A stretch of 35,421 nt of DNA from Burkholderiales bacterium (GCA_017302655.1 JAFLDE010000040.1:1-35421), one strand, 5' to 3'; positions 17,122 to 25,499 are shown, numbered from the stretch's first letter. Translations and numbers: made by a program. Notes: generated by a model from the letters alone, not told the origin.

Positions 17122-17127
17122 TACATT
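17098..17127 (+). promoter_or_regulatory. Possible sigma-70 promoter for the Phe leader and aroG
   Basis: CTGACG (17098-17103) resembles a -35 box, and TACATT (17122-17127) a -10 box, 18 bp apart. Each matches the consensus at four of six positions. Initiation would fall near 17134, so the leader peptide ATG at 17135 would be almost leaderless. Cotranscription from tldD is an alternative. Confidence 0.3.
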
Positions 17128-17134
17128 GCCCACC

Positions 17135-17197
17135 ATGTCCCGCGCCGTGTTTTTTCGCTTTTGGTTCTTTCCCCGCCCCGGCGGTGGAGAGTTCTAG
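17135..17197 (+). CDS. Phenylalanine-rich leader peptide of the aroG attenuator
   Basis: A 20-codon frame running from ATG at 17135 to TAG at 17195-17197. It encodes MSRAV, then FFRFWFF, then PRPGGGEF. Six of 20 residues are Phe, and five of these lie in seven consecutive codons (17150-17170), with one Trp codon between them. This is the composition of Phe attenuation leaders such as E. coli pheL. The stop codon lies 31 nt before a strong terminator, and the gene next downstream makes DAHP, the first step toward Phe. Ribosome stalling at the Phe codons would leave 17177-17185 free to form an antiterminator; completing the peptide would cover it. No Shine-Dalgarno sequence is visible. It is too short for routine gene callers. 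Confidence 0.82.
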   Translation: MSRAVFFRFWFFPRPGGGEF

Positions 17198-17260
17198 GCG
17201 CACGCGCTAGACCCTGAACTCCTCAAGACCGCCGGGCCCAACAGCCCGGCGGTTTTTTTT
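17177..17260 (+). promoter_or_regulatory. Transcription attenuator (antiterminator/terminator) controlling aroG
   Basis: Terminator: ACCGCCGGGC (17228-17237) pairs perfectly with GCCCGGCGGT (17244-17253) around the loop CCAACA, followed by eight T residues (17253-17260). Antiterminator: CCCGGCGGT (17177-17185), inside the leader peptide frame, is exactly complementary to ACCGCCGGG (17228-17236), the terminator's 5' arm. A nested helix GAGTTC (17189-17194)/GAACTC (17216-17221) brings the antiterminator arms together. The two structures exclude each other. A ribosome at the leader stop codon would mask the antiterminator arm and allow termination; one stalled on Phe codons would not. Confidence 0.85.
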
Positions 17261-17291
17261 CGCCTGCCTTCGCACCTTCAGAAAGACCGTG

Positions 17292-18374
17292 ATGAGCCCG
17301 CTCTACGCCCCCGACGACCGCACCAGCCGCACCGACGATCAACGCATCGCCGACGTCACCCCGCTGCCGCCACCCGAGCACCTGATCCGCTTCTTCCCGA
17401 TCAAGGGCACGCCGATGGAGAAGCTGGTGCTGGAGACGCGCAGCAGCATCCGCGACATCCTGGCAGGCAAGGACGAGCGGGTGCTGGTGATCGTCGGGCC
17501 GTGCTCGATCCACGACCCGAACGCAGCGATCGAGTACGCGCGCCGGCTCAAGCCCTTGCGCGACCAATACCGGGATCGCCTGGAGATCGTGATGCGCGTC
17601 TACTTCGAAAAGCCGCGCACCACGGTGGGCTGGAAGGGGCTGATCAACGACCCCTACCTGGACGAGAGCTTCCGCATCGACGAGGGCCTGCGCATCGCCC
17701 GCCAGCTGCTGCTGGAGATCAACCGCTTGGGCGTGCCAGCCGGCAGCGAGTTCCTGGACACCATCAGCCCGCAGTACATCGGCGACCTGATCGCCTGGGG
17801 GGCGATCGGCGCGCGTACCACGGAAAGCCAGGTGCACCGCGAGCTGAGCTCGGGCCTGTCGGCACCGATCGGCTTCAAGAACGGCACCGATGGCAACCTG
17901 AAGATTGCCGCCGACGCCATCCAGGCCGCCGCGCGCCCTCACCATTTCTTGTCCGTCCACAAGAACGGCCAGGTGGCCATCGTGCAGACCAAGGGCAACA
18001 AGGACTGCCACGTCATCCTGCGCGGCGGCAAGAGCCCCAACTACGACGAGACCAGCGTGGACGCCGCCTGCGACGAGTTGGCCGCCAACAAGCTGCCGCA
18101 GCGCCTGATGGTGGACTGCAGCCACGCCAACAGCAGCAAGCAGCACGAGCGCCAGCTGGTGGTGGCCGAAGAGCTGTGCCGGCAGTGGAAAGCGGGCCGC
18201 CGCAACGTGTTCGGCGTGATGGTCGAGAGCCACCTGATTGGCGGCGCGCAGAAGTTCAGCCCCGGCAAGGACGACCCGGCCAAGCTGGCCTACGGCCAGA
18301 GCATCACCGATGCCTGCATCGACTGGGCGCAGACCGAGCAGTTGCTGGCGATGCTGGCCGACGCCCAGCGCTGA
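17292..18374 (+). CDS. aroG: 3-deoxy-7-phosphoheptulonate (DAHP) synthase, class I AroG type
   Basis: A 360-residue enzyme that condenses phosphoenolpyruvate and erythrose 4-phosphate into DAHP, the first step of the shikimate pathway. Class I motifs are present: VLVIVGPCSIHDPNAAIEYA, MRVYFEKPRTTVGWKGLINDP, GVPAGSEFLDTISPQYIGDLIAWGAIGARTTESQVHRE, PIGFKNGTDGN, and the metal-site segments MVDCSHANSSK and GVMVESHLIGG. The ATG at 17292 gives MSPLYAPDD; a GTG directly upstream at 17289 is an alternative. Only a weak GAAAGA lies before it. The Phe-rich leader and terminator upstream indicate control by Phe-tRNA charging, and the enzyme would be expected to be the Phe-sensitive isozyme (inferred). 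The stop codon abuts the facing stop codon of the M3 peptidase gene with no spacer. Confidence 0.95.
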   Translation: MSPLYAPDDRTSRTDDQRIADVTPLPPPEHLIRFFPIKGTPMEKLVLETRSSIRDILAGKDERVLVIVGPCSIHDPNAAIEYARRLKPLRDQYRDRLEIVMRVYFEKPRTTVGWKGLINDPYLDESFRIDEGLRIARQLLLEINRLGVPAGSEFLDTISPQYIGDLIAWGAIGARTTESQVHRELSSGLSAPIGFKNGTDGNLKIAADAIQAAARPHHFLSVHKNGQVAIVQTKGNKDCHVILRGGKSPNYDETSVDAACDELAANKLPQRLMVDCSHANSSKQHERQLVVAEELCRQWKAGRRNVFGVMVESHLIGGAQKFSPGKDDPAKLAYGQSITDACIDWAQTEQLLAMLADAQR

Positions 18375-20252
18375 TTACTTCGCGGCGAGCAGCTTTTCCA
18401 TCTCGTCCACGATGGCGTCCATGCGGCGGATGACCGCCTGGTAAGGCGCCGGGCTGTTCATGTCCAGGCCAGCGGCCTTCAGTGCCTCCACAGGCGGCCG
18501 GCTGCCGCCGCCACGCAGCACGTTCAGGTAGGTGTCGCGGGTTTGTGTGTCGCCGCTGGCGATGCGGTCGGCGAAGAACTGCGCCGCGGCCATCGAGGTG
18601 GCGTACTGGTAGACGTAGAAGGCACGGTAGAAGTGCGGGATGAAGGCCCACTCCTGGCAGTACTGGGGGTCGATCTTCATCACGCCTTGGGCGTCGCCGT
18701 GGTAGTCCTTCAGCAGGCCGCAGTAGATCTCGGTCATGCGCTTGCCGCTCATGGCTTCGCCGGCCTGCACGGCGTCGTGCGTGCGCAGCTCGAACTCGGC
18801 AAACATGGTTTGGCGGTAGTAGGTGCCGCGCAGGCGCTCCAGCTCCTGGCCCAGCAGGTAGAGCCTCTCTTCCTTGCTGGTCGCCTTGCCCAGCATGTGT
18901 TTGGACAGCAGCACCTCGTTGGTGATGGCGGCGATCTCGGCGAGGAATAGCGGGTAGTTCGAGCTCTCGTAGGGCTGGGTCTGGTTGGCCAGCAGGGTGT
19001 GCATGCCATGCCCCCACTCGTGCACCAGCGTGGAGACGGATTCGTAGTTGTCCTGGTGGTTCAGGAACACCAGCGGCGAGAGGCCATAGACGCCGGTCTG
19101 GTAAGCGCCGCCACTCTTGCCCTCGGCCGGCAGCACGTGCATGGTGCGCTCACCGAGCAGGCGCTTCAGTTCCGCCTGGTAGGGGGCGCCCAGCGGGGCG
19201 GCCGCTGCCACCGCAAGTTGTTTGGCGTCTTCGAACGGGTACTTGCGGCCCAGCTTCACCAGCGCCGGATAGATGTCGTAGTAGTGCAGGTCGGGCAACT
19301 GCAGCATCTGTTGCCGCAGCTTGAAGGCGCGGTGCAGCGTGGGCAGGCCCTTGCGGGTTTCGGCCACGAGGGTACGGTAGACGGTCTCGGGCACTTCGTC
19401 GGCCGCCAGCGTGGAGGCCACCGCACTGGGGTGCTTGCGCAGGCGCGCCATCACCACGTTGTCTTGCACGCTGGCGCCCAGGGTGGTGCCGAAGGTGTTC
19501 TCGAACTGGCCGAGTTGGCTGAAGAAGGTGTCGAAGACCTGTTTGCGCACGGCGCGATCCGGGTGCTGACGCCAGCGGCCGTAGCTGGTGTCATCGATCT
19601 TCTCTTCCTTGCCATCGATCTTGATCGAAGGCCAGCGGATGTCGGCATCCACCAGCAGGGTGCGAGCCTGGCCCGTGGCGCCGCGCACCGGGGCCAGGGC
19701 GGCTGCCACGGCCTCGGCTTCGGCGGTCAGGGTGTGCGGCTTCAGGCGCATCACATGGCGCAGGCGCGTGGCGTGCTTGGCCAAGCCAGGCTCGGCCTTC
19801 TGAAAGGCGGCCAATTTCTGGGCGCCCAGGCCCTGGATCTCAGGATCCAGCCAAGCCAAGGCGGCGCCGTACTCGCCGTACAGGCTCATGACCAGCCCCA
19901 GGCGTTCCTGGTTGCGGCGGTCGCGGTTGTCGGTGCTTTGCAGCGAATAGGCGTAGGTGCCCAGGCGGTCGAGCTGCAGATTGGCGGCGCTGATGCGGTC
20001 CAGGGCCTGGCGCAGGGCGGCCGGACTGCGGCCCAGGCTGCCCTTGAGTGCGGCGAGCTTGGGGATCTCGGCGCGCAAGGCCTCGCGGGCCTGGGTCCAG
20101 GCGGCGTCGTCGGCATAGAGCGGGCGCAGGTCCCAGGCCAGCGGGTCGGCATTCTGGGCGCTCTGCGCACTGGCTGGCAGGCTGGCGCTGGCCATCACTG
20201 CGCCTAGGGCGGCGGCCAGCAAGGTGGCCAGCAGGGTGGGTTGGGTCTTCAT
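18375..20252 (-). CDS. Secreted M3B-family oligoendopeptidase (PepF-like)
   Basis: A 625-residue zinc metallopeptidase. It has a signal peptide (MKTQPTLLATLLAAALGAVM followed by ASASLPASA-QS), so it acts in the periplasm or outside, unlike the cytosolic PepF of lactic bacteria. The catalytic motif HEWGH is at residues 411-415, in VSTLVHEWGHGMHTLLANQ, with the third ligand expected in LAEIAAITNE about 25 residues later. Other M3B segments are WDLRPLYADDAAW, TYAYSLQSTDNRD, IPHFYRAFYVYQYATS and NVLRGGGSRPP. I chose the ATG at 20252 for the signal peptide; an upstream extension to 20474 crosses the htpG start. No strong Shine-Dalgarno sequence is seen. The function is cleavage of short peptides; substrates are unknown. 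It is divergent from htpG. Confidence 0.9.
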   Translation of the reverse strand: MKTQPTLLATLLAAALGAVMASASLPASAQSAQNADPLAWDLRPLYADDAAWTQAREALRAEIPKLAALKGSLGRSPAALRQALDRISAANLQLDRLGTYAYSLQSTDNRDRRNQERLGLVMSLYGEYGAALAWLDPEIQGLGAQKLAAFQKAEPGLAKHATRLRHVMRLKPHTLTAEAEAVAAALAPVRGATGQARTLLVDADIRWPSIKIDGKEEKIDDTSYGRWRQHPDRAVRKQVFDTFFSQLGQFENTFGTTLGASVQDNVVMARLRKHPSAVASTLAADEVPETVYRTLVAETRKGLPTLHRAFKLRQQMLQLPDLHYYDIYPALVKLGRKYPFEDAKQLAVAAAAPLGAPYQAELKRLLGERTMHVLPAEGKSGGAYQTGVYGLSPLVFLNHQDNYESVSTLVHEWGHGMHTLLANQTQPYESSNYPLFLAEIAAITNEVLLSKHMLGKATSKEERLYLLGQELERLRGTYYRQTMFAEFELRTHDAVQAGEAMSGKRMTEIYCGLLKDYHGDAQGVMKIDPQYCQEWAFIPHFYRAFYVYQYATSMAAAQFFADRIASGDTQTRDTYLNVLRGGGSRPPVEALKAAGLDMNSPAPYQAVIRRMDAIVDEMEKLLAAK

Positions 20253-20343
20253 GGCGGACGCTCGGACGAAAAGGGGCGCATGCTGCCAGCAGCGGCGGGC
20301 CGTCCGGAAAGTCAGTGCGGGAGAACCCGCAACAATCCGCCCC

Positions 20344-20372
20344 CTTGAAGCCGGCGCAGCCTGCCCCCAGAT
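20344..20372 (+). promoter_or_regulatory. Heat-shock sigma-32 (RpoH) promoter for htpG
   Basis: CTTGAAG (20344-20350) and CCCCAGAT (20365-20372) are separated by 14 bp. The sigma-32 consensus is CTTGAAA, 11-16 bp, CCCCATNT, so only the last base of the first box and one fixed base of the second differ. Transcription would start near 20379, giving a 5' leader of about 33 nt. Confidence 0.78.
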
Positions 20373-20411
20373 CGCCGCCACGGTGATCTTTTTCCTCCTC
20401 TTTGACAGCCC

Positions 20412-22292
20412 ATGAGCAAGCACACCCACGCCTTCCAGGCCGAAGTCAAGCAGATCCTGCATCTCGTCACGCACAGCCTGTACTCGAACAAGGAGATCTT
20501 CCTGCGCGAACTGGTGTCAAACGCCAGTGATGCCTGCGACAAGCTGCGCTTCGAAGCGCTGGACAAGGCCGAACTGTTCGAGGACGCGCCCGAGTTGCGC
20601 ATCCAGTTGCTGGTGGACAAGGTGGCGCGCACGCTGACCATCCGCGACAACGGCATCGGCATGAGCGCCGACGAGGCGATTGCCCACCTGGGCACCATCG
20701 CCAAGAGCGGCACGCGCGACTTCATGGCCCAGCTTGGCGAAGACAAGAAGGGCGACGCCAACCTGATCGGTCAGTTCGGCGTGGGCTTCTATTCGGGCTA
20801 CATCGTGGCCGACCGCATCACCGTGGAGACCCGTCGCGCGGGGCTGCCGGCCGACCAAGGCGTGCGCTGGACCAGCGAGGGCACGGGCGAATTCGATGTC
20901 GAGACCATCGAGAAGGCCGCGCGCGGCACCGACGTCATCCTGCATCTGCGCGAGGGCGAGGACGAATTCCTGCAAGCCTGGAAGCTGCGTTCCATCGTCA
21001 GCAAGTACAGCGACCACATCAGCCTGCCCATCCAGCTGAAGAAGGAAAGCTGGGACGCCGAGAAGAGCGAGTATGTGGCCAGCGAGGACTGGGAGACCGC
21101 CAACAAGGCCAGCGCGCTGTGGACGCGCGCCAAGAGCGAGATCACTCCCGAGCAGTACGAGGAGTTCTACAAGACCCTCAGTCACGACAGCGCCGCGCCG
21201 CTGGCGCACACGCACAACCGCGTGGAAGGGCGCAGCGAGTACACGCAGCTGCTCTACATCCCGGCCAAGGCGCCCTTCGACCTGTGGAACCGTGACAAGA
21301 AGCCGGGCGTCAAGCTCTACGTGAAGCGCGTGTTCATCATGGACGACGCGCAGGAGCTGCTGCCGAACTACCTGCGCTTTGTGCGCGGGGTGATTGACTC
21401 GGCCGACCTGCCCCTGAACGTGAGCCGCGAGCTGCTGCAGGAAAGCCGCGACGTGAAGGCCATTCGCGAGGGCAGCACGAAGAAGGTGCTGTCCATGCTG
21501 GAGCAGCTGGCCGAAAGCAGCGAGGACGCTGACAAGGCGAAGTACGCCGGCTTCTGGAAGGAGTTCGGCGCGGTGCTCAAGGAGGGCATGGGCGAAGACT
21601 TCGCCAACCAGGAGCGCCTGGCCAAGTTGCTGCGCTTTGCCTCCACCCACGCCACCGAGGGGGTCAGCCTGACCGACTACCTGTCGCGCATGAAGGAGGG
21701 GCAGGAGCACATCTACTTCATCACCGCCGACAGCCTGGCCGCCGCGCAGAGCAGCCCGCAGCTCGAAGTCTTCCGCAAGAAGGGCATCGAAGTGTTGCTC
21801 ATGACGGATCGCGTCGACGAGTGGATGCTGAGCTATCTGCACGAGTTCGAGGGCAAGACCCTGCAGTCGGTGGCCAAGGGCGCTGTGGACCTGGGCAAGC
21901 TGCAGGACGAGGCCGAGAAGAAGGCGGCCGAGGAAGCCGCCGAGGCCTTCAAGCCGGTGCTGGAACGGCTGAAAGAGTCGCTGAAGGACCGCGCCAAGGA
22001 TGTGCGCGTGACCACGCGTCTGGTGGATTCGCCAGCCTGCATCGTGGTCGAGGAAGGCGACATGAGCGCCCACCTGGCGCGCCTGCTCAAGCAGGCCGGC
22101 CAGAACGCGCCCGATGCCCAGCCCACGCTGGAAGTAAACCCTGAGCATGCGCTGGTCAAGGCCCTGGGCGATCACCCGAAGTTCGACGAGCTGGCCCAGG
22201 TGCTGTTCGACCAGGCGCTGCTGGCCGAGGGCGGGCAGCTGGCAGATCCGGCCGCCTATGTGCGCCGGGTCAACGCGCTGCTGGTGGGCTAA
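20412..22292 (+). CDS. htpG: Molecular chaperone HtpG (Hsp90)
   Basis: A 626-residue ATP-dependent chaperone. The GHKL ATP-binding domain is clear: [49 protein letters not shown], and [14 protein letters not shown]. The middle domain carries [20 protein letters not shown] and [19 protein letters not shown] with the catalytic-loop Arg, followed by a C-terminal dimerisation region. Length matches the family. The ATG at 20412 begins the expected [18 protein letters not shown]. No Shine-Dalgarno sequence is present; the leader instead holds CCTCCTC. A sigma-32-type promoter lies upstream. The gene converges on srkA with a 3-bp gap. Confidence 0.97.
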   Translation: MSKHTHAFQAEVKQILHLVTHSLYSNKEIFLRELVSNASDACDKLRFEALDKAELFEDAPELRIQLLVDKVARTLTIRDNGIGMSADEAIAHLGTIAKSGTRDFMAQLGEDKKGDANLIGQFGVGFYSGYIVADRITVETRRAGLPADQGVRWTSEGTGEFDVETIEKAARGTDVILHLREGEDEFLQAWKLRSIVSKYSDHISLPIQLKKESWDAEKSEYVASEDWETANKASALWTRAKSEITPEQYEEFYKTLSHDSAAPLAHTHNRVEGRSEYTQLLYIPAKAPFDLWNRDKKPGVKLYVKRVFIMDDAQELLPNYLRFVRGVIDSADLPLNVSRELLQESRDVKAIREGSTKKVLSMLEQLAESSEDADKAKYAGFWKEFGAVLKEGMGEDFANQERLAKLLRFASTHATEGVSLTDYLSRMKEGQEHIYFITADSLAAAQSSPQLEVFRKKGIEVLLMTDRVDEWMLSYLHEFEGKTLQSVAKGAVDLGKLQDEAEKKAAEEAAEAFKPVLERLKESLKDRAKDVRVTTRLVDSPACIVVEEGDMSAHLARLLKQAGQNAPDAQPTLEVNPEHALVKALGDHPKFDELAQVLFDQALLAEGGQLADPAAYVRRVNALLVG

Positions 22293-22295
22293 GGC

Positions 22296-23345
22296 TCAGC
22301 TGAAGCCGTCGCCGTCGAAGTCCTTGTAGTCGCCGTCGTCCCAGGCGGGCGGCGGCGCCTCCAGGTTGTCGGCCATCGCTTCCAGTTGCTCGGCCAGCTT
22401 GGCCGTCTGGTCCATCCAGTAGTTCGGCGTGCCGAACCAGGGGAAGGCCAAGGGGAAGGCCGGGTCGCCCCAGCGCTTGGCCAGCCAGCCGCTGTGGTGA
22501 ATCATGCGCAGGGTGCGCAGGGGTTCGATCAGGCGCAGCTCGCGGCGGTCGAAGGGCAGCACCTGCTCGTAGCCGTCGAGCAGGCAGGCCAGTTGCCCGC
22601 GCGCCTGCGTGGCGTCCCCTGACAGCAGCATCCACAGGTCCTGCACTGCAGGACCGGTGACGGCATCGTCGAGGTCGACGAAATGCATGGCGCCATCCGG
22701 CACACAAAGCAGGTTGCCAGGGTGGCAGTCGCCGTGGATGCGCTGCAGGCGCAGGTCGGGCATGGTGTCGATAGCGGCCTGCACGGCCATCAGGCAGCGG
22801 TCGACGACATCCAGCCAGCGCTCGGCCAGATTGGCGGGCAACTCGCCGCTGGCCATCACCTGAGCCCGCGCGGCGTCGCCGGGCGCACGGCTCGCCCATC
22901 GAGTGCGGGCTTCAAAGCTTCGTTCTCGGCCGACGCGGTGCAAGCTTGCCAGGAAACGGCCCAGGCGCTCCAGCACCTCTGGGTCCTCCAGCTCGGGCGC
23001 CCGCCCGCCCTTTCGCGGCGCCACTGCAAAGTACAGGCCGCCATGGCGACCCAGCGTGGGCGGCTCGCCCAGCGCGTCGCCCTGCAGGGCCAGGGGGGCA
23101 GCGAGCGGCACCTCGGCAGCGTCCAGGTCGAGCGCGAAGCGGTGCTCTTCCAGCAGCTGCGCCTCGCTCCAGCGGCCGGGCCTGTAGAACTTGGCAACCA
23201 CGGCGCCGCCATCCTCTAGATGCACCAGGAAGACGCGGTTTTCGTAGGAGTTGAGTTGCAGCAGGCGTCCGTCGCCTCGCAGACCGGCGGCGTCCAGCGC
23301 GTCCAGCACACGGTCGGGGTGAAGCTGGGCGTAATCGAGATTCAC
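22296..23345 (-). CDS. srkA: Stress response kinase SrkA/RdoA (YihE)
   Basis: A 349-residue cytosolic Ser/Thr kinase of the aminoglycoside-phosphotransferase-like fold, known in E. coli to counter toxin-mediated stress death. Features are LNSYENRVFLVHLEDGG and VVAKFYRPGRW (nucleotide lysine), EHRFALDLDAAEVPLAAPL, the catalytic IHGDCHPGNLL and the metal-binding FVDLDDAVTGP, then a C-terminal Trp-rich part (WLAKRWGDPAFPLAFPWFG). An acidic tail, DDGDYKDFDGDGFS, ends the protein. The start is GTG at 23345; it overlaps the TGA of the upstream GNAT gene (GTGA), so the two are translationally coupled. It converges on htpG, another stress gene. Confidence 0.92.
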   Translation of the reverse strand: MNLDYAQLHPDRVLDALDAAGLRGDGRLLQLNSYENRVFLVHLEDGGAVVAKFYRPGRWSEAQLLEEHRFALDLDAAEVPLAAPLALQGDALGEPPTLGRHGGLYFAVAPRKGGRAPELEDPEVLERLGRFLASLHRVGRERSFEARTRWASRAPGDAARAQVMASGELPANLAERWLDVVDRCLMAVQAAIDTMPDLRLQRIHGDCHPGNLLCVPDGAMHFVDLDDAVTGPAVQDLWMLLSGDATQARGQLACLLDGYEQVLPFDRRELRLIEPLRTLRMIHHSGWLAKRWGDPAFPLAFPWFGTPNYWMDQTAKLAEQLEAMADNLEAPPPAWDDGDYKDFDGDGFS

Positions 23346-24040
23346 GAGGTGGGCGGCGGGTCGGTGGGCGGGGCGGCATCATCGCCGCCGTCGGCCAGCC
23401 AATCCTTCACCTCCGTCTGCACTGAATCGACGAAGTCCCGCACCTGCTTGGCCTGCAGCTTGAGCCGGAAATCGAGTTCGCCCAGTTGCGTCTGCATCGC
23501 CTCTTCGGCATGGCTGAGCCAGCTGTCGTCGGGCAGATGCAGCCGCGAAGTCACGCTACCGGCTTCCTGGCTTTCACGCCAGGCGCCGGCCCGCTCGGCG
23601 ATGTGGAGCATGGCCGCGTTCTCGCTGAGCGCATGGATGAGCAAGTAGCTGATCTGCCGGTTGCGGGCGTGCAGGCAGCTGAGTTGGAACAGGCGGCTGC
23701 CCAGACCCCGGCCGCGATAGCGATCCAGCACCGAGACGCCGAACTCGGCGGTGTCCTGCCATTCCGTGTTTCCAGGTCGCGGGTAGGCGAGGTGGGCCAT
23801 GGCAATCAAATCGAGGCGCCGGTTGAAGACGCCAAAAAGCTCGTCGAGGTCGAAATTCAGCGTCGACGCGTAGCGGGTGATCTGCGTGTCGCCGATGGCG
23901 TGCCCGAAGCGCAGGTAGCGGTCGGATGGGGTGAGCGCGAGCAGGTGCTCGGTGATGCGGGATCGGTGGCGGCGGCCAAGCTGGCGGATCGGCACCCAGT
24001 TGCCAAGCCAGGCCAGCGCGCTGCCACCGGGCGTGTTCAT
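23342..24040 (-). CDS. GNAT family N-acetyltransferase
   Basis: A 232-residue single-domain acetyltransferase. The acetyl-CoA-binding motif A is visible in FGVSVLDRYRGRGLGSRLF, followed by a helix and LLIHALSENAAMLHIAERAG. The N-terminal half includes ITEHLLALTPSDRYLRFGHA, a pattern I associate with acetyltransferases of the Pat-like or AcuA-like type in betaproteobacteria. The C-terminus extends about 60 residues past the fold as a charged helix ending in a Pro/Asp-rich tail (DDAAPPTDPPPTS). The ATG at 24040 follows GGGA at 6 nt; earlier in-frame starts cross into the rplM promoter. It overlaps srkA by 4 nt. The acetylated substrate is unknown. Confidence 0.82.
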   Translation of the reverse strand: MNTPGGSALAWLGNWVPIRQLGRRHRSRITEHLLALTPSDRYLRFGHAIGDTQITRYASTLNFDLDELFGVFNRRLDLIAMAHLAYPRPGNTEWQDTAEFGVSVLDRYRGRGLGSRLFQLSCLHARNRQISYLLIHALSENAAMLHIAERAGAWRESQEAGSVTSRLHLPDDSWLSHAEEAMQTQLGELDFRLKLQAKQVRDFVDSVQTEVKDWLADGGDDAAPPTDPPPTS

Positions 24041-24085
24041 GTGCAGTCCCGCACGCCCGGCAGCATCGGGCTGCGGGAACTTCGG

Positions 24086-24091
24086 TATACT
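24086..24091 (+). promoter_or_regulatory. -10 element (TATACT) of the rplM-rpsI promoter
   Basis: TATACT matches the sigma-70 -10 consensus at five of six positions and is followed by a GC-rich CGCCGGC segment, as at growth-rate-controlled ribosomal promoters. The -35 region is weak. Transcription would start near 24098, leaving a leader of about 112 nt before rplM. Confidence 0.6.
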
Positions 24092-24097
24092 CGCCGG

Positions 24098-24209
24098 CTT
24101 TTCCGCGTGTCCATCAGGGCTTGGGTGCGTGGGGCCAATCCAGAGAGCCTGCAATTTACAAGCGGGACCGACGAGGCGGCGGTAACAAGCCCATTTTTAG
24201 AGAACTCTC
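24098..24209 (+). promoter_or_regulatory. Structured 5' leader of rplM-rpsI
   Basis: GGGCTTG (24117-24123) and CAAGCCC (24186-24192) are exact complements that close a 62-nt apical region, followed by ATTTTTAG and then the start region, where GAGA and TCTC can also pair next to the ATG. The E. coli rplM leader is a known target for L13 autoregulation. A similar function here is inferred from the position and the helix only. Confidence 0.45.
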
Positions 24210-24638
24210 ATGAAGACCTTCAGCGCCAAGCCGGCCGAAGTGACGCACGAGTGGTTTGTGATTGACGCCACCGACAAGGTGCTCGGACGTGTTGCCAGCG
24301 AAGTGGCACTCCGACTGCGCGGCAAGCACAAGGCCATTTACACGCCTCACGTGGATACCGGCGACTTCATCGTCGTCGTCAACGCCGACAAGATCCGTGT
24401 CACCGGCACCAAGGCCGACGACAAGATCTATTACCGTCACAGCGGTTTCCCCGGCGGCATCTACGCCACCAAGTTCAAGGACATGCAGGCCAAGCACCCC
24501 GGCCGCGCCTTGGAGAAGGCCGTCAAGGGCATGCTGCCCAAGGGCCCTTTGGGCTATGCCATGGTCAAGAAGCTGAAGGTCTATGCCGGCGCGTCCCACC
24601 CGCACGCCGCGCAGCAGCCCAAGGCGCTGGAAATCTAA
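24210..24638 (+). CDS. rplM: 50S ribosomal protein L13
   Basis: A 142-residue ribosomal protein, an early assembler of the 50S subunit. It starts [20 protein letters not shown] and contains the family signature region [80 protein letters not shown], and [18 protein letters not shown]. Length is normal. It is first in an operon with rpsI, 9 bp downstream, and has a long leader. Confidence 0.98.
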   Translation: MKTFSAKPAEVTHEWFVIDATDKVLGRVASEVALRLRGKHKAIYTPHVDTGDFIVVVNADKIRVTGTKADDKIYYRHSGFPGGIYATKFKDMQAKHPGRALEKAVKGMLPKGPLGYAMVKKLKVYAGASHPHAAQQPKALEI

Positions 24639-24647
24639 GGACGCACG

Positions 24648-25040
24648 ATGATCGGTAACTGGAATTACGGCACCGGCCGTCGCAAATCCTCGGTGGCCCG
24701 TGTCTTCATCAAGAAGGGCACCGGCAAGATCGAGATCAACGGTCGCACCATCGAGCAGTTCTTCGGCCGCCAGACCTCCATCATGGTCGCCCGTCAAGCC
24801 CTGGTGCTGACCGGCAACGCCGAGGCCTTCGACGTGAAGGTGAACGTGCACGGTGGCGGTGAGTCGGGCCAGGCTGGCGCGATTCGCTTGGGTGTGACCC
24901 GCGCGCTGATCGACTACGACGCAGCCCTGAAGCCGCAACTGAGCGCCGCTGGCTTCGTGACCCGTGACGCCCGTGAAGTCGAGCGTAAGAAGGTCGGTCT
25001 GCACGGCGCCCGCCGTCGGAAGCAGTTCAGCAAGCGCTAA
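24648..25040 (+). CDS. rpsI: 30S ribosomal protein S9
   Basis: A 130-residue ribosomal protein whose C-terminal tail contacts P-site tRNA. It shows [59 protein letters not shown] and the conserved basic end [17 protein letters not shown] with the terminal Lys-Arg. AAGGACG precedes the ATG at 24648. It is cotranscribed with rplM and followed by an intrinsic terminator. Confidence 0.98.
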   Translation: MIGNWNYGTGRRKSSVARVFIKKGTGKIEINGRTIEQFFGRQTSIMVARQALVLTGNAEAFDVKVNVHGGGESGQAGAIRLGVTRALIDYDAALKPQLSAAGFVTRDAREVERKKVGLHGARRRKQFSKR

Positions 25041-25071
25041 GCCCACCTGGCAGCGTTTGTCTTCGGACAAG

Positions 25072-25099
25072 AAGGCCGCAGTTCCCCTGCGGCCTTTTT
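25072..25099 (+). terminator. Rho-independent terminator of the rplM-rpsI operon
   Basis: AAGGCCGCA (25072-25080) pairs with TGCGGCCTT (25088-25096) around a 7-nt loop and ends in five T residues. It separates the ribosomal operon from erpA, which then needs its own promoter; GATAAT at 25110-25115 is a -10 candidate with no good -35. Confidence 0.9.
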
Positions 25100-25139
25100 C
25101 ATTGGCCTGGATAATCCAAGCCTCTGTAGGAGTGAACCC

Positions 25140-25499
25140 ATGAATGCCGTTGCCGAAACCCTGTCCATGCCCGCACCCCTGGTCTTCACTGACAGTGCGG
25201 CTGCCAAGGTCGCCGAGTTGGTGGCCGAGGAAGGCAACCCCGAACTCAAGCTGCGCGTCTTCGTGCAAGGCGGCGGATGCAGTGGGTTCCAGTACGGCTT
25301 CACCTTCGACGAGGTGGCCAACGACGACGACACGCAGATGACCAAGAACGGCGTCACCCTGCTGATCGATGCGATGAGCCTGCAATACCTCACCGGCGCC
25401 GAGATCGACTACAAGGACGACCTCCAAGGCGCCCAGTTCGTCATCAAGAACCCGAACGCCCAGACGACCTGCGGTTGCGGGTCGAGTTTCTCGGTTTAG
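25140..25499 (+). CDS. erpA: Iron-sulfur cluster insertion protein ErpA
   Basis: A 119-residue A-type carrier that passes Fe-S clusters to apoproteins such as IspG/IspH and respiratory enzymes. The three ligand cysteines are C47 in [13 protein letters not shown] and C111/C113 in [11 protein letters not shown] at the C-terminus. TAGGAG lies 8 nt before the ATG at 25140. The gene stands alone between the ribosomal terminator and anmK. Its TAG (25497-25499) overlaps the facing anmK TAA (25498-25496). Confidence 0.96.
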   Translation: MNAVAETLSMPAPLVFTDSAAAKVAELVAEEGNPELKLRVFVQGGGCSGFQYGFTFDEVANDDDTQMTKNGVTLLIDAMSLQYLTGAEIDYKDDLQGAQFVIKNPNAQTTCGCGSSFSV

